Position numbers and translations under genes: made by a program. DNA of 64,000 nucleotides from Litsea cubeba (taxonomy: Eukaryota > Streptophyta > Magnoliopsida > Laurales > Lauraceae), in NCBI GenBank assembly GCA_012931725.1, contig CM022951.1:30598605-30662604 (forward strand), read 5' to 3'. Of the stretch, positions 25,828-37,190 are shown piece after piece; the first letter of the stretch is position 1; the number at the start of each line of letters is the position of its first letter. The notes below the pieces were generated by a model. The model saw only the letters and a list, made by a program, of their open reading frames with translations, made no database searches and had not been told where the DNA came from.

Positions 25828-26606
25828 GCACCTTGATCCGGCTTGCACCAACCCGCCCCGCCGGTGCTAGTGCACTCTTCTCTTCCATCATCTCCCGCAA
25901 GCTGCTGTGTCTCACTTACAAAAGTGAACCTTCCCTTTCCGTTGTCAGGTGCCCTCGTGGTAGTACTAGAGGGAGGGCGGTGCTCATAATGGGACATCAT
26001 CATCATCATAGAATCACAATTTTGATTGGGTATCTAGAATATCTATGTCCCAGGACCAAAAATATGAATAATATGAGGAGGGGTATAGCTTGTAGTGAAT
26101 TACATAGTAGTCCTCTTACTAAGTGCGATTACTTATCATAATAAAAAATTGTTTCACTTTATACCTATAACTCATTAGAACGATAACTCATTATGGGTGA
26201 CTTTTATTACAAATATCAACAATATCTCTATTCTCCGAAATGAAGACTAAGACTGGAGCTTCGTAGAAAAAGCCCTTTATCGGATTTGAACCGATGACTT
26301 ACGCCTTACCATGGCGTTACTCTACCACTGAGTTAAAAGGGCCCATTTTATTAAAAAAATGAATTAACCACTAGCTACTATAGAGTCTACTACATGTATA
26401 TATGTATGTACTATAATGTACATGTATACATAGGGGCTCATTCAGGAACAATAAATTTTATTTACTTAGGAAGTTTTAGTTATTTATATTTGAGAAATAT
26501 CAATGTTGTTTCAGGGCCGCTCCTAATTGCTTTGCTTTTATTGACTCATCCAGACGAGATTCACTTGGTTGATTGATACATGTACCAATTCGATATAGAT
26601 CCAAGA
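25828..26606 (-). other. Plastid-derived segment (trnT-GGU and flanking spacer)
   Basis: The segment holds a plastid-type trnT and AT-rich plastid-like spacer on both sides. It resumes after the solo LTR at about 29904-29965. The left limit is approximate; 25828-26000 cannot be assigned firmly and may be mitochondrial. Plastid DNA of this kind is common in plant mitochondrial genomes and in nuclear organelle insertions. Confidence 0.6.
26271..26342 (-). tRNA. trnT-GGU: Plastid-derived tRNA-Thr (GGU)
   Basis: It is a 72-nt cloverleaf. On the minus strand the acceptor strand GCCCTTT pairs with AAAGGGC, the anticodon stem ACGCC/GGCGT encloses the loop ATGGTAA with anticodon GGT, and the T arm has GGTTCAAATCC. 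The sequence matches my memory of angiosperm plastid trnT-GGU with no stem mismatch. No CCA is encoded, as expected for a plastid gene. Its plastid origin and location among nuclear-type elements make expression doubtful. Confidence 0.92.
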
Positions 26607-29600
26607 TGTCAGACCCCGACCCAGGTTTGGAATATTTAATTATATTTAACCATGATTAGTTGATAAGTGGGATTAGTGGATGATTAGCTTATTTTATTAA
26701 GCTAGATTAGAATGTTTGATTAGCTTTGGGAACTTTTGAGAGTCATTGACTTAGGTTTGACGCGGGCCGGGGCGCCCGTGGATTGTGTGATAAATTGTGG
26801 AGTTTAACTTCGATGTTTGTAAAATCTCAATTTTTGTGTATTTTGACTCATTTCATCTAGGTCATCAACTTTCATGTTTTGACTGTCTTGATTTAATGAT
26901 CAGAAATCGCGTTTTTTGAGGAAAAGGGCAAAACCGACCTTTCACACAAAATCTGTACCCAAATTTTGAAAATTTCAGAAATTGACAAAAATATACTTTT
27001 TGGAAAGTAGAAATTTCGCTGATCGTTTTTGTCTTCTTCGTCGTTTTCGTTCGGGGCCTGTAAATGCCATTTTCAGCTTTGTGAAGACCGGGGCCCACAA
27101 AACTTATTTTATAAGAAGGGGAACCTCTCTTCTCCTCCTTCATTTCTTTTCCAGCAAGGGTTTTAGCTAGGGTTTTTCCCTCTCTTCCCACATTCTCTCT
27201 CTCTCATCTGAAACTCTCATTTGGTGGAGTTTTCTTGGAGGATTGATCTTCTAAAATCCTTCCTCCCTCTCCAAGCTCTCCAAAGATATCTTTTTCAAGG
27301 ATTTTGAGCTAAGGGAAGGCCCTCATTCAAGCTTCTCTTCTTCATTGGGGCTTCTCAAGGTTAGCAATGGCTTTCCAAACTTGAGATTTTTGTTTTCCTC
27401 TTCATTTAGTGTGTTTTAATCCTATATGCTAGGGTTTTCCTTGGAGATTTACAAATGTTGATTTTTAGGGTTTTCATTGGGAAAATTTTGGGGTTTTGTA
27501 GATTTGGAGCTTGAGGCACTAGAGCTTTGTTTGAAGAGTAATTTTGCTCCTATCTTGACTAGAGGCAAGTAGATTTCACAATTAATATGATGATTTCTCT
27601 TATTTGGTACCATTTCATGATTTTTCTTCTTATGTGCTAATCTTCTTTGATTTATGGATTTACTTTGATTGAATGAACCAATGTTACATTGATTTCAATT
27701 TATGTTATTGTCTTACAATGCATTGGAAGTTTGCTTTCACTTTGGTCATTTAGAAAATTGGACTTCTTTGTGTTAAAGGTAGGTGTTCAAAGAAATGGAG
27801 AAAACTTTGATTTAAAAAGTGTGGTGTTTAATCAATTGGAAGGATCATGGATGGTGATTTGATGAGTTTGGGAGGTCAAGGAAGGGCCCCTAAGTTCTTG
27901 GAAATTTGTTTGAAAGAAAAAGAATGAAAAAGAATCAAGAAAGTTGGAAAAAAAGGAGAGAAAAGAGCCCACGAGCCGGACTGGACAGAGCCCAGTCCGC
28001 TCGAGCGATCCAGTGGGCCGCTCGAGCGGACCAGGCTCTGCCTGGCCCTCGCTCGAGCGACCCAGGCTCTGTCTGGGCTTCGCTCGAGCGGACCTTGGGT
28101 CGCTCGAGCGAGGCCCAGCTCTGCCTGGGGCCTGGTTCAAGATCGAAATTGGGTCTGTTTCAAGGTCTTCCTGAGCCCATTTGGAGGTTGTTTTGGGCCT
28201 GTTTCAAGGTCAGTCATTGGGCCATTTCGAGGGATGATTTGGGCCAGTTTTAAGACCTGATTTCTGGGCTCATCTCAAGGTCTGTATGGACCTGTTTTAA
28301 GGACTGGTTGGGCCATATTTGAGGACTATTTTGGGCTTGGTTCAAGGCCTGATTTGGGCCTGATTCAAGAGGCTTTAATCATTCTTTTTGGGATATTTAT
28401 TGAAGTGTGGCTTAGGTCCATTTTAAGCCAAGAGTCATGTCCAACTCGGCCCAACTTTTCTATACATATATATTAAAGCCCAATCAATTCTTTTGAAACA
28501 TGAGACCATTATGTATATTGGTTTGAATGCGGAACAAACACTTTCGGGAATCCTTCAAGTTTCAATGTACGTTTCACCCCTTGTTATTGTCAAGGATCTT
28601 CTGTGGCACCAAAGTACGTTTTCTTAATGACAATAAAGGGGTCAAATGTATATCGAGACGACCCACATTTGATGGTCAAATCACCATACATTCATTCCGT
28701 GTAAAAAGACTTTTGTTCGGGTTCTTTCTCCAATCCTTTTGAATGTTTTGAAGTGGTTTACCACATATTTAGGTATTGATAAGACTACTCACCTATTTTG
28801 CTCGGATTCGCCAATATGCATTTGTTTGGAGTAGCTTTCTTATCGATTTTGGAAATGTATCTTATAAACGGATTTGTATTACTTCGAGGTTTCGAACTTT
28901 CATTCTAATAGCACCACTAAGCTTAGGTTACTTTGTCGGACTGATCATCCGGCTTGGAATCTTTAATCTATTCACCAGCTGCAGTTTGGATTCTGTCTGT
29001 ACCGACCATGGCAACGGTTATATCCGGTCCCACGTGTAGTGGCTACGGTTCTGTTTGATAACGACTATGTTCGTTCCGGTCCCACGAGTAGTGGCTAGGG
29101 TTTTGTCTGCCCCAGTTACTTCGGTAATAGGAGAATATAGCTTTACGTGGTTTGCCAATGTTTTCATGCATTTAATATTCATCTTATGGTACTTGTTTAT
29201 TTTACTTATCATAACATTGGATTTGTAAACCATTGAGATGTTTATCCTCTATCTTTAGTTCGTCATTGTTATTATTCGTGATTTAATCGTGGCTCTCATT
29301 TATCACATTCTTAGCTTTTCTATCATCCTATTATTGTTGTATTTGCTTGCCAGACCATCGTGTCTGACCCTGTTTGCTTGGTGCCAGATGTTGAGCCCCT
29401 CGCGGTCGAGGCGCACTTCGAGGCGGAACCCATAGTCCTTGTGGAGGGCGAGTGGCAGCCCGATGATGTCGTTTGGACGTCGGGTTGCTTTTGGAGCTGC
29501 GATCACATTTTGAGAATAGATACTATACATTTTGGGATTCTGTTGTGGCCATTGTTGGCTTATATTTTGAGGGAAAATTGTAATTAATGGCTAACTTTAC

Positions 29601-29903
29601 TTTTGTATTAACTTTAAACTAACTTTGCGGCCTACCATTGAAATGTTTCTCTTTTTTATGCTAGTCTCGTGCGTTCTCATCTTATACCCGTTTGTGAGAG
29701 ACTTTTATGTTTGCTACAATGCTTCCGCGTAAGTTCTTCGTATGAAAGTGATTCTTATTTATCACTGTTGGATCGGATTTCGGGAATCCTTACCGTGGAA
29801 ACCTGTGGGAAACTAGCGTGTGCGGGCGGATTTTTCTGGCCCGTCGCGCCACGACCCCGGATTAAGGCCTCGTTTAGCGGGACCTCAGTCCGGGGGCGTG
29901 ACA
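26607..29903. repeat. 3.3-kb solo LTR of gypsy (Tekay-like) type
   Basis: It starts TGTCAGACCCCGACCC and ends GGGGGCGTGACA (inverted TGTCA/TGACA ends). It is flanked by CAAGA (26602-26606) and TAAGA (29904-29908), a 5-bp duplication with one change. There is no coding interior, so it is a solo LTR. At about 27990-28120 it has five CGCTCGAGCG-type palindromes. TTATAAG at about 27109 may be its TATA box. Strand is not fixed, since neither primer site nor polypurine tract remains. Confidence 0.82.
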
Positions 29904-30265
29904 TAAGATATTTCATCGAATCATGTGATGAAGGGATTCTACTCGTACCCTAAACTTAATTATTAGAGAAAAAAAAAAGAATTTAACGATTTGATTCTGG
30001 AGGAGAATACATATCCACGGAATTCTCTCAAGATATTATTTCCAGAGGCATTGTTCATCAGTGATCTTGTGCGTATACTCCTAGAACAGCTGAGAGGAAA
30101 AATAGATACTTATTGGAAATGGTTAGAGCTATGATGTTTGGGATGAATGTACCTCGTTTGGGCAAAAGCAATGTTGACCACAACATACTTGATCGATCAC
30201 ATACCGTCAAAGTTCTTTCTGGAAGCATCCCTGATGACTATCATTTAAAAGTATTTTGCTGCTGT
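29904..30265 (+). pseudogene. Copia integrase fragment
   Basis: After a short plastid-like remnant (to about 29965), the plus strand reads as a copia integrase core: GEYISTEFSQDIISRGIVHQ from about 30004, a stop, then AERKNRYLLEMVRAMMFG (about 30094-30147) and a frameshifted continuation ending near SKVLSGSIP. The second and third catalytic regions are represented, though the middle QQNG block is shortened. No LTRs or other domains remain next to it. Such fragments are frequent in angiosperm mitochondrial DNA. Confidence 0.75.
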
Positions 30266-31204
30266 TCATATTAAAATTTAAAGAAAGGAAGCTAACAAAA
30301 GAAAGCGAGCTCAACGAAACAAGCGAAGCGAGCAGCAGGAGAAGTAGTAGAAGGTAACGAACTAGACACTCAGAGATAGATCAGAAGCGAAACTCGGCAA
30401 GGAGAATTGAGGAGTCACCTGGGGCCGCACGACTCAGGCAGACTCTCTACCCGTGCGCGTGACAGTTGGTATCAGAGCGGAGTTTTGGGTAAATCCCCTT
30501 TTGATTTCTGCTAATTCTCTTCTTGTTGCACCATGTCCAAGCTTGAGAATATCAGTGGAGCGCTGTCTGCGGTGGCTGTTGCTAAGGAAACACTCAAGGA
30601 TCGAGTGACCCAACTTGATGGCAAGGTCGACCATTTGGGCGGACAAGTGGAGACTATGGCAGAAAGGCTGGACAATCTGGAATCGTTGGTCACCAGACTC
30701 AGTGATCGCGGTGATTTTCCCAGTGAAGGAGGTCGTCTTCATGGGGCCTCAACGATCTCGGTTGCGATGTCCAAAGAGTGACGGACCGGGTCAAATTGAG
30801 GAGCTTGCTGTGGAGATAGGTCTCCGGTTCGTGAATCGAATGTCTCACCTGGCGACTCCAGACGCATTAGAGTCCCGGAACCACAGCCATTCAATGGGAT
30901 CCGATATGCCAAGGAAGTGACTTTCTCATCCTCTTGGACATTCCACAGTACTTGTTGGTTATTCGTGCCCCTGAGGACGACCAAGTGACAATGGCAACAA
31001 TGTATCTCTCAGGGGATGCGAAGCTGTGTTGGCGGACACGATATGAGGACGTGCTGGAGGGCCATTGCAAGATCAACGCCTGGGAGGAACTCAAGAGGGA
31101 GCTCAAGGAAAGGAGCAGGTCCTGCCTGGGAACGTTGCATGGGAGAGTCCCTGATGTGGTGGACCGGCACTGTTCGATAAAATCAAAGCAGACCTTTGGG
31201 GACT
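30266..31204 (+). pseudogene. Gypsy 5' remnant: LTR end, primer site and gag
   Basis: An LTR tail ending CGTGACA at about 30465 is followed by TTGGTATCAGAGC (primer binding site) and then gag from ATG 30533 (MSKLENISGALSAV). The first frame stops after 82 codons in a coiled-coil-like segment (RVTQLDGKVDHLGGQVE). In other frames the gag core follows: NFLLDIPQYL-like text, then TMYLSGDAKLCWRTR and INAWEELKRELKE (about 30940-31110). Homology fades near 31150. This gag type is familiar to me from angiosperm mitochondrial genomes. The next part of the same domain appears at 63733-64000. Confidence 0.78.
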
Positions 31205-32448
31205 GACCCGAGCTATAGACAAAGAAACACTTTTATAGATAGAATAACGCACCCACTCAGGCTTGCATCAAAAATAGGGCTACTTCACTATGAAACGTAA
31301 TATATGAATTGAAACTATTGCGACGGGTGTCAATTACCAAAAACGACTCGACCACTAACTCAGTCCCGCGGGTAACACAAGGCCGAAGATGGATGTGAAG
31401 AATAGAATAGAATAATGAAACCACTCTCGAACCATTACATGGATTCCAACCCAACAGCCCATGATATGGGAAGAACGGAATGGAAACGATTCTATGCGAA
31501 GACGTGAAACCTCTATCGATAGAAGCATTCTAATCCGCCTATTTAGAGAGGAACGATTCCCTCGTCTGAGAACCGCCATTCATGCACGAAACGGAGAGAA
31601 CCTAAACAAAAATACAGAAGTGAGCGTACCTTTATAGATAGGGGGGGCTCTCCTCTCTCCCCCTTTTTTAGCCAACACCATCTTACACTGTTGGGCGAAG
31701 CCAAAAATCTGATGAATAGAAGGAGATCAGAATGACACGACTTGACTATAGTATAGGTCGAATGTTTCCATGAGCAGTAAGCAGCAAATCTCCACTTTTT
31801 TGGGGAAATCTGGTGGCCCTTTTGGCGTATGAATTCTTTCAAGGGGCGGCCTCATTCGTTCGGTAGATCCGGTCGAGGTGGTTTTCGTTTACCAGCGCAT
31901 AGGTGGTATTCCTATGATCGAATCTTTCTGGCCCCTGTGAACATCTTTTCTTAATGTATTAAAGAGGGCCTGTCTAATCGGTGAAAAGTGGTGGATGTAC
32001 ACTAACGGCCATTCCTGGCTCGGCTCCGATAACGCAATTCCGGGAGGAGTCGGTATAAGGGCACTGGATCCTTTCAGACCTGGAGAACGTGTGACGCTAG
32101 GTCGGGGTTTGGTGAATCAATTGGTCGCTCCTCTAGTCAAAGTATCGGGCCCCTTTGTTGTTGCCTAGGTTACACTTTCGGAATACCCACGAAGGGGATT
32201 TCGCTCTACTCCACCCACCCCAATCTTCACTTTACGCCACGCCAACTCTCCGTCGTGGAATCAGACCACGGGGAATATCCATAGGAACTAGTCCCTCAAT
32301 TTTGAACATAGGAGATCGAGACACAGCCCCAGGGCTATGGGGAAAGATGTGGATCGATCGCCCTAGATAGACAACTACGTAGAGGGTTTCTACAAGTATC
32401 TATCTATAGATATATATATAGATAATATCGGTAGTTGTCCGGTCGTAC
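31205..32448 (-). other. nad2: nad2 intron 2, 5' half (trans-spliced half-intron) and spacer
   Basis: Directly after exon 2 the minus strand reads GTACGACCGG, close to the group II 5' consensus GTGYGAC. In angiosperms nad2 intron 2 is split and spliced in trans, so no exon 3 is expected nearby and none is seen. How far the half-intron extends is not visible; no other gene is recognised here. Bases 32030-32058 recur inverted at 58723-58751. Confidence 0.65.
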
Positions 32449-32840
32449 CCGAACAATATTATTCCAGAGGGAAATGCACCTAAGATCAAATATTTCTAGC
32501 CGGCTTCCGTGGAAAATCCAGACTTTCTTTTTGATGCTACGATCACATAAAAACATAAACTTTGAGGCTCAATAGCTAAATACATGGCAATTGAATCATG
32601 AGCCGAGATCATAAAGAGCATAGTGCGAGTAGGAAGTGGAATTAATACAATGGATTCAGAAGCATCAAACCTCTCTTGTTCGGAAGAATCGAAACACATC
32701 GAAATGGTACCAGCCGTACTTAATAATGGGAGGATTTGGCAGAAATTTATAAAATTGTCCCCCCTAAAAAGATTATTCCAGAATAAATGGGCAATAGTTA
32801 GGAGAGGTGCGCCAGCGGCGAGCAGAGGCAAGGTTATTAG
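32449..32840 (-). pseudogene. nad2: nad2 exon 2 (NADH dehydrogenase subunit 2) with in-frame TAG
   Basis: nad2 encodes a membrane subunit of mitochondrial complex I. The 392-bp block starts CTAATAACC (LIT...) and ends TTCGG, the exact length I recall for angiosperm nad2 exon 2, with no indels. It reads GAPLLTIAHLFWNN, STAGTISMCFDSSEQERFDA, HDSIAMYLAIEPQSLCFYVI and SKRKSGFSTEAG. Several S and P codons sit where the edited protein has F or L, so this is unedited DNA-type sequence, not a cDNA copy. At 32496-32498 the codon after STEAG is TAG where plants have TCG, a transversion that C-to-U editing cannot repair. Other changes are not of editing type (RGDNFIN, IVASKRKSG). It is probably a nuclear pseudogene copy. 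Confidence 0.93.
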
Positions 32841-32862
32841 ATACCAAAGGGAAACCCCGGCC

Positions 32863-32897
32863 AGAACCACACGTGCAAGTTTCCCTGCATGTGGCTC
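32863..32897 (-). ncRNA. Group II intron domain V (and domain VI) of nad2 intron 1
   Basis: The minus-strand 35-mer starts GAGCCACATGCAGGGAAAC and ends GTGTGGTTCT. It forms the domain V hairpin with a GAAA tetraloop and the catalytic AGC near its base. The paired CAC/GTG in the lower stem differs from the common CGU/ACG by compensating changes, so pairing is kept. The 22 nt between it and exon 2 (32841-32862) should be domain VI; they contain only one A, next to the splice site, so no bulged branch-point A is evident. Confidence 0.85.
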
Positions 32898-33608
32898 GTC
32901 CACGATAACTTCTTCGGATTTGCGTGAACTAGCGGACCGATCACTAAGTGGGGATGCTCCCTCCAGCATGAGCGAACCTTTTCGGAACTGGTTAGGAATG
33001 GGCGCCACTATCCCAGCCCGGATCCAGCCAGGTTCTATTGATCATGTCCCCTTCCCAACAGTTGTACCTTGTCTTGGGGCGCCTTTGGCTTTACGAGAGA
33101 AAGCCCGCCGGAGAAAAAAGTGTTTCTCTTCCCGTCCCGGGTCATAGTGAGGCTCCGGTGCGTCCACAGAAGAGGAAATCGCAATGCATCTTGCTCAGCA
33201 GGCGTAGCTTGGAGTGGGAGTGTAGCGGGGGTAAGGTAAGGAAAGTGGCCGCCAGAGAGGCAGCCAAACCAAGCCAGGACATATTGAGCGCAGCGCAGCT
33301 AAGCTAATATGCACCGGAGAAAGCCAGGTGCCGGAGGTAAGCTCTATTCGGCCTGGAGCATTGATTCCCCATAACGAATAGGCTAGCTCTATCTCTCAAT
33401 TACCTATTTTGTGCTCGAGAATGTCCCCCAGTTCCTTGGCTACACCTCGAGGTGCATTTAGTTGTCTTGAGACTCGAGATATTCCCCACTCACTCCATGG
33501 GGCATGGCACATTTCACTCATCCATTCCGCCCGCCCGTCCAGACGCAGCGCCCTTTCTCATTATCATCTACCGCCCTTTCTTTCCTCCTGGCTATTCATG
33601 CATGAAGA

Positions 33609-35367
33609 TGTTAGTTTTATGGACTCAATCCAGTAGATGATATAATAAATTGATTAAATTCTTTATTTATTCATATATTCATGCTTTCCTTTCATGAGAT
33701 GAATGGTGATTTATTATATACTTGCACATAACCAATACGAATGACATGATGGTTCATGAGATGAACCGGGGTCCACAAGTATATTAGATGTAACACATGT
33801 GTATGGATGAGATCCACATATGGGAGACATGTGTGGCAAAGCTTATACTTAAATATTATCACAACCAGTGATGAGACTGGACATCTCATACTGACAAGGT
33901 TGCAGCACTTTGATCACTATGAGATAGTGTGATTTGTCTCGATCATCAGAATGGAAGATTCTGGATCATAGTGTTGGTACATTGGATGTATTGAAGGACC
34001 ATGAGAAGCACCTTATAAACACTGTCTTTATTTTAAGGTCTGCTCTCATAATTCCCTAGCAATAGGCTCTCAATCCTGAGACATTAATGAACTCAAGTTT
34101 CTATCTATTCATTTGCTTTGAGTCACCAATGAGTGAGGCCAACTGTAGGTCAACACCTCGGTGATTTGGGTACGTGGTAGTAGAGCTGTGGGAACATTCA
34201 ATAGTCAAGATGGAATCTATCTCTAATATCCCCTTGTGCCAATTAATGGATTTATCATTGGTAAGTGCGCACCGATTCCGATTAAGAGTTAATTGGAAAG
34301 GTACCTATTGATCATTATAATTGATTGGGGCTCAAGGATAATAAGATATGGATCTATTTTGGAAGACAGGTCCAATTGATCCATGGATATTGATAGAGGG
34401 GTCTACTTGTGGTAATGTGGAAGTTTAGGGTCTTCTATGTAATATTCCTAAGACTGGAGTTCAATTGCATTTATATAGTGGAGTTATTTGCAATTAACTG
34501 TGGGCCCGGATTACACATGAGATGTGGGGTCGCGTGTCCCAGTTGGAGCCAGCTTTCTAAGGAATCCCTAGTGGTCCCCACGCTAGCCCAATAATTAGAA
34601 AGTATCTAATTCTAGTAGAACTCTAAAAGGAAAGTTACTATTTCTATTTGAAGTGAGACTTCTAATAGTGGTAATAGTAGACTTACTAATTTTAGTAGAA
34701 GTGAGACTTCTATTTTAATTAGATAGGAATTAGAAACATACTAATCATATTTGAAGTAAGACTTCTAATTATGATATGGTAAGTTACTAATTAATGGAAG
34801 TAAGACTTCTATTGTAATTAGTAAAGAAGAGACAACTTGCAAAAGTTATAAATAAGAGGAGAGGATGCCTTGGACGTCCATGCTTGCTCCTTCCATTGGG
34901 ATTCACGCCCAAGGCTCTCTAGGTGCAAGTGTTGCACGAGCTCTTCTCCTCTTCCCTCTTCTAGTTTTCTTTCTAGTTCCTCCCTAGAGTTCCTAGTAGT
35001 TTTCTCTTGGAGATCCCACCATCTTCTTGAGAAAAAGGAGAATCTGATACGGGTCATAGCGTGGAAGATCAAGAGGTCTTGGAGATCCCTATTTGATTAG
35101 TGAAAGCGTTTCATCATCAAAGAAAGACGCAACTTCTCCATTAGAGCACAACCGAGCTCCAAAGGTATAATCTACTTCCTTGCATGTTGTAGATTTATTA
35201 GTTGCTGTTTCTATCTTGTAGATAGATTGTATTTACTGATCATGATGACTGAGATTGAGGACATAGATCTTGGATTGGGTTTTATAGCCTTGTGGATAGT
35301 TGATCCCTGCGTCAAGTGGGTCAAAAGTTTTTGAAACCTATCCTAGAGGCTCACCCTATTTCCAACA
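33609..35367 (+). repeat. Solo LTR of copia family A in nad2 intron 1
   Basis: TGTTAG...CCAACA, 1759 bp, flanked by GAAGA at 33604-33608 and 35368-35372. There is no interior, so it is a solo LTR from LTR-LTR recombination. It has the same TATA box (34847-34854) and the same repeated GAAGTGAGACTTCTA blocks as the other family A LTRs. Confidence 0.95.
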
Positions 35368-35419
35368 GAAGATTGTCGTATGTATGCTCGACTTCGGTTG
35401 CCGGTACAATAGGTAGGAG

Positions 35420-37176
35420 TGTTAGTTTTATGGACTCAATCCAGTAGATGATATAATAAATTGATTAAATTCTTTATTTATTCATATATTCATGTTTACT
35501 TTTCATGAGATGAATGGTGATTTATTATATACTTGCACATAACCAATACGAATGACATGATGGTTCATGAGATGAACCGGGGTCCACAAGTATATTAGAT
35601 GTAACACATGTGTATGGATGAGATCCACATACGGGACACATGTGTGGCAAATCTTATACTTAAATATTATCACAACCAGTGATGAGACTGGACATCTCAT
35701 ACTGATAAGGTTGCAGTACTTTGATCACTATGAGATAGTGTGATTTATCTCGATCATCAGAATAGAAGATTCTGGATCATAGTGTTGGTACATTGGATGT
35801 ATTGAAGGACCATGAGAAGCACCTTATAAACACTATCTTTATTTTAAGGTCTGCTCTCATAATTCCCTAGCAATAGGCTCTCAATCCTGAGACATTAATG
35901 AACTCAAGTTTCTATCTATTCATTTGCTTTGAGTCACCAATGAGTGAGGCCAACTGTAGGTCAACACCTCGGTGATTTGGGTACATGGTAGTAGAGCTGT
36001 TGGAACATTCAATAGTCAAGAAGGAATCTATCTCTAATATCCCCTTCAGCCAATTAATGGATTTATCATTGGTAAGTGCGCACCCATTCCGATTAAGAGT
36101 TAATTGGAAAGGTACCTATTGATCATTATAATTAATTGGGACTCAAGGATAATAAGATATTGATTTATTTTGGAAGACAGGTCCAATTGATCCATGGATA
36201 TTGATAGAGGGGTCTACTTGTGATAATGTGGAAGTTTAGGGTCTTCTATGTAATATTCCTAAGACTGGAGTTCAATTGTATTTATATAGCAGAGTTATTT
36301 GCAATTAACTGTGGGCCCAGATTACACATGAGATGTAGGGTCGCGAGTCCCAGTTGGAGCCAGCTTTCTAAGGAATCCCTAGTGGTCCCCACGCTAGCCC
36401 AATTATTAGAAAGTATCTAATTCTAGTTGAACTCTAAAAGGAAAGTTATTATTTCTATTTGAATTAAGACTTTTAGTAGTGGTAATAGTAGACTTACTAA
36501 TTTTAGTAGAAGTGAGACTTCTATTTTAATTAGAAAGGAATTGGAAAGTTACTAATCATATTTGAAGTGAGACTTCTAAATGTGATATGGTAAGTTACTA
36601 ATTAATGGAAGTGAGACTTCTATTGTAATTAATAAAGAAGAGACAACTTGCAAAAGCTATAAATAGAGGAGAGGAGGCCTTGGACGTCCAAGCACTGTCC
36701 TTGCATTGGGATTCATGCCCAAGGCCCCCTAGTGCAAGTGTTGCACAAGTTATTCCTCTCTTCCCTCTTCTAGTTCTCCTTCTAGTTCCTCCCTAGAGTT
36801 CCTAGTAGTTTTCTCTTGGAAATCCCACCATCTTCTTGAGAAAAAGGAGAATCTAATACGGGTCATAGCGTGGAAGATCAAGAGGTCTTGGAGATCCCTA
36901 TTTGATTAGTGAAAGCGTTTCATCATCAAAGAACGACGCAACGTCTCCATTAGAGCACAACCGAGCTCCAAAGGTATAATCTACTTCCGTGCATGTTGTA
37001 GATTTATTAGTTGCTGTTTTTATCTTCTAGATAGATTGTATTTACTGATCATGATGACTGAGATTGAGGACATGGATCTTGGATTGGGTTTTATAGCCTT
37101 GTGGATAGTTGATCCCTGCGTCAAGTGGGTCAAAAGTTTTTGAAACCTATCCTAGAGGCCCACCCTATTTCCAACA
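35420..37176 (+). repeat. Family A left LTR
   Basis: TGTTAGTTTTATGG...TTTCCAACA, 1757 bp. TATAAATA at 36658-36665 is the likely promoter. The primer binding site follows two bases after the end. Confidence 0.95.
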
Positions 37177-37178
37177 AT

Positions 37179-37190
37179 TGGTATCAGAGC
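37179..37190 (+). other. Family A primer binding site
   Basis: TGGTATCAGAGC, complementary to initiator tRNA-Met, two bases after the left LTR. Confidence 0.92.

Noticed and set aside
27832..28253. Open frames on both strands around 27.8-28.3 kb
   Set aside because: Openness comes from the GC-rich CGCTCGAGCG palindrome cluster inside an LTR; no motif and no codon pattern.
32155..33147. Plus-strand frames opposite nad2 exon 2 and its introns
   Set aside because: They are shadows of the minus-strand nad2 exon and intron; no recognisable protein.
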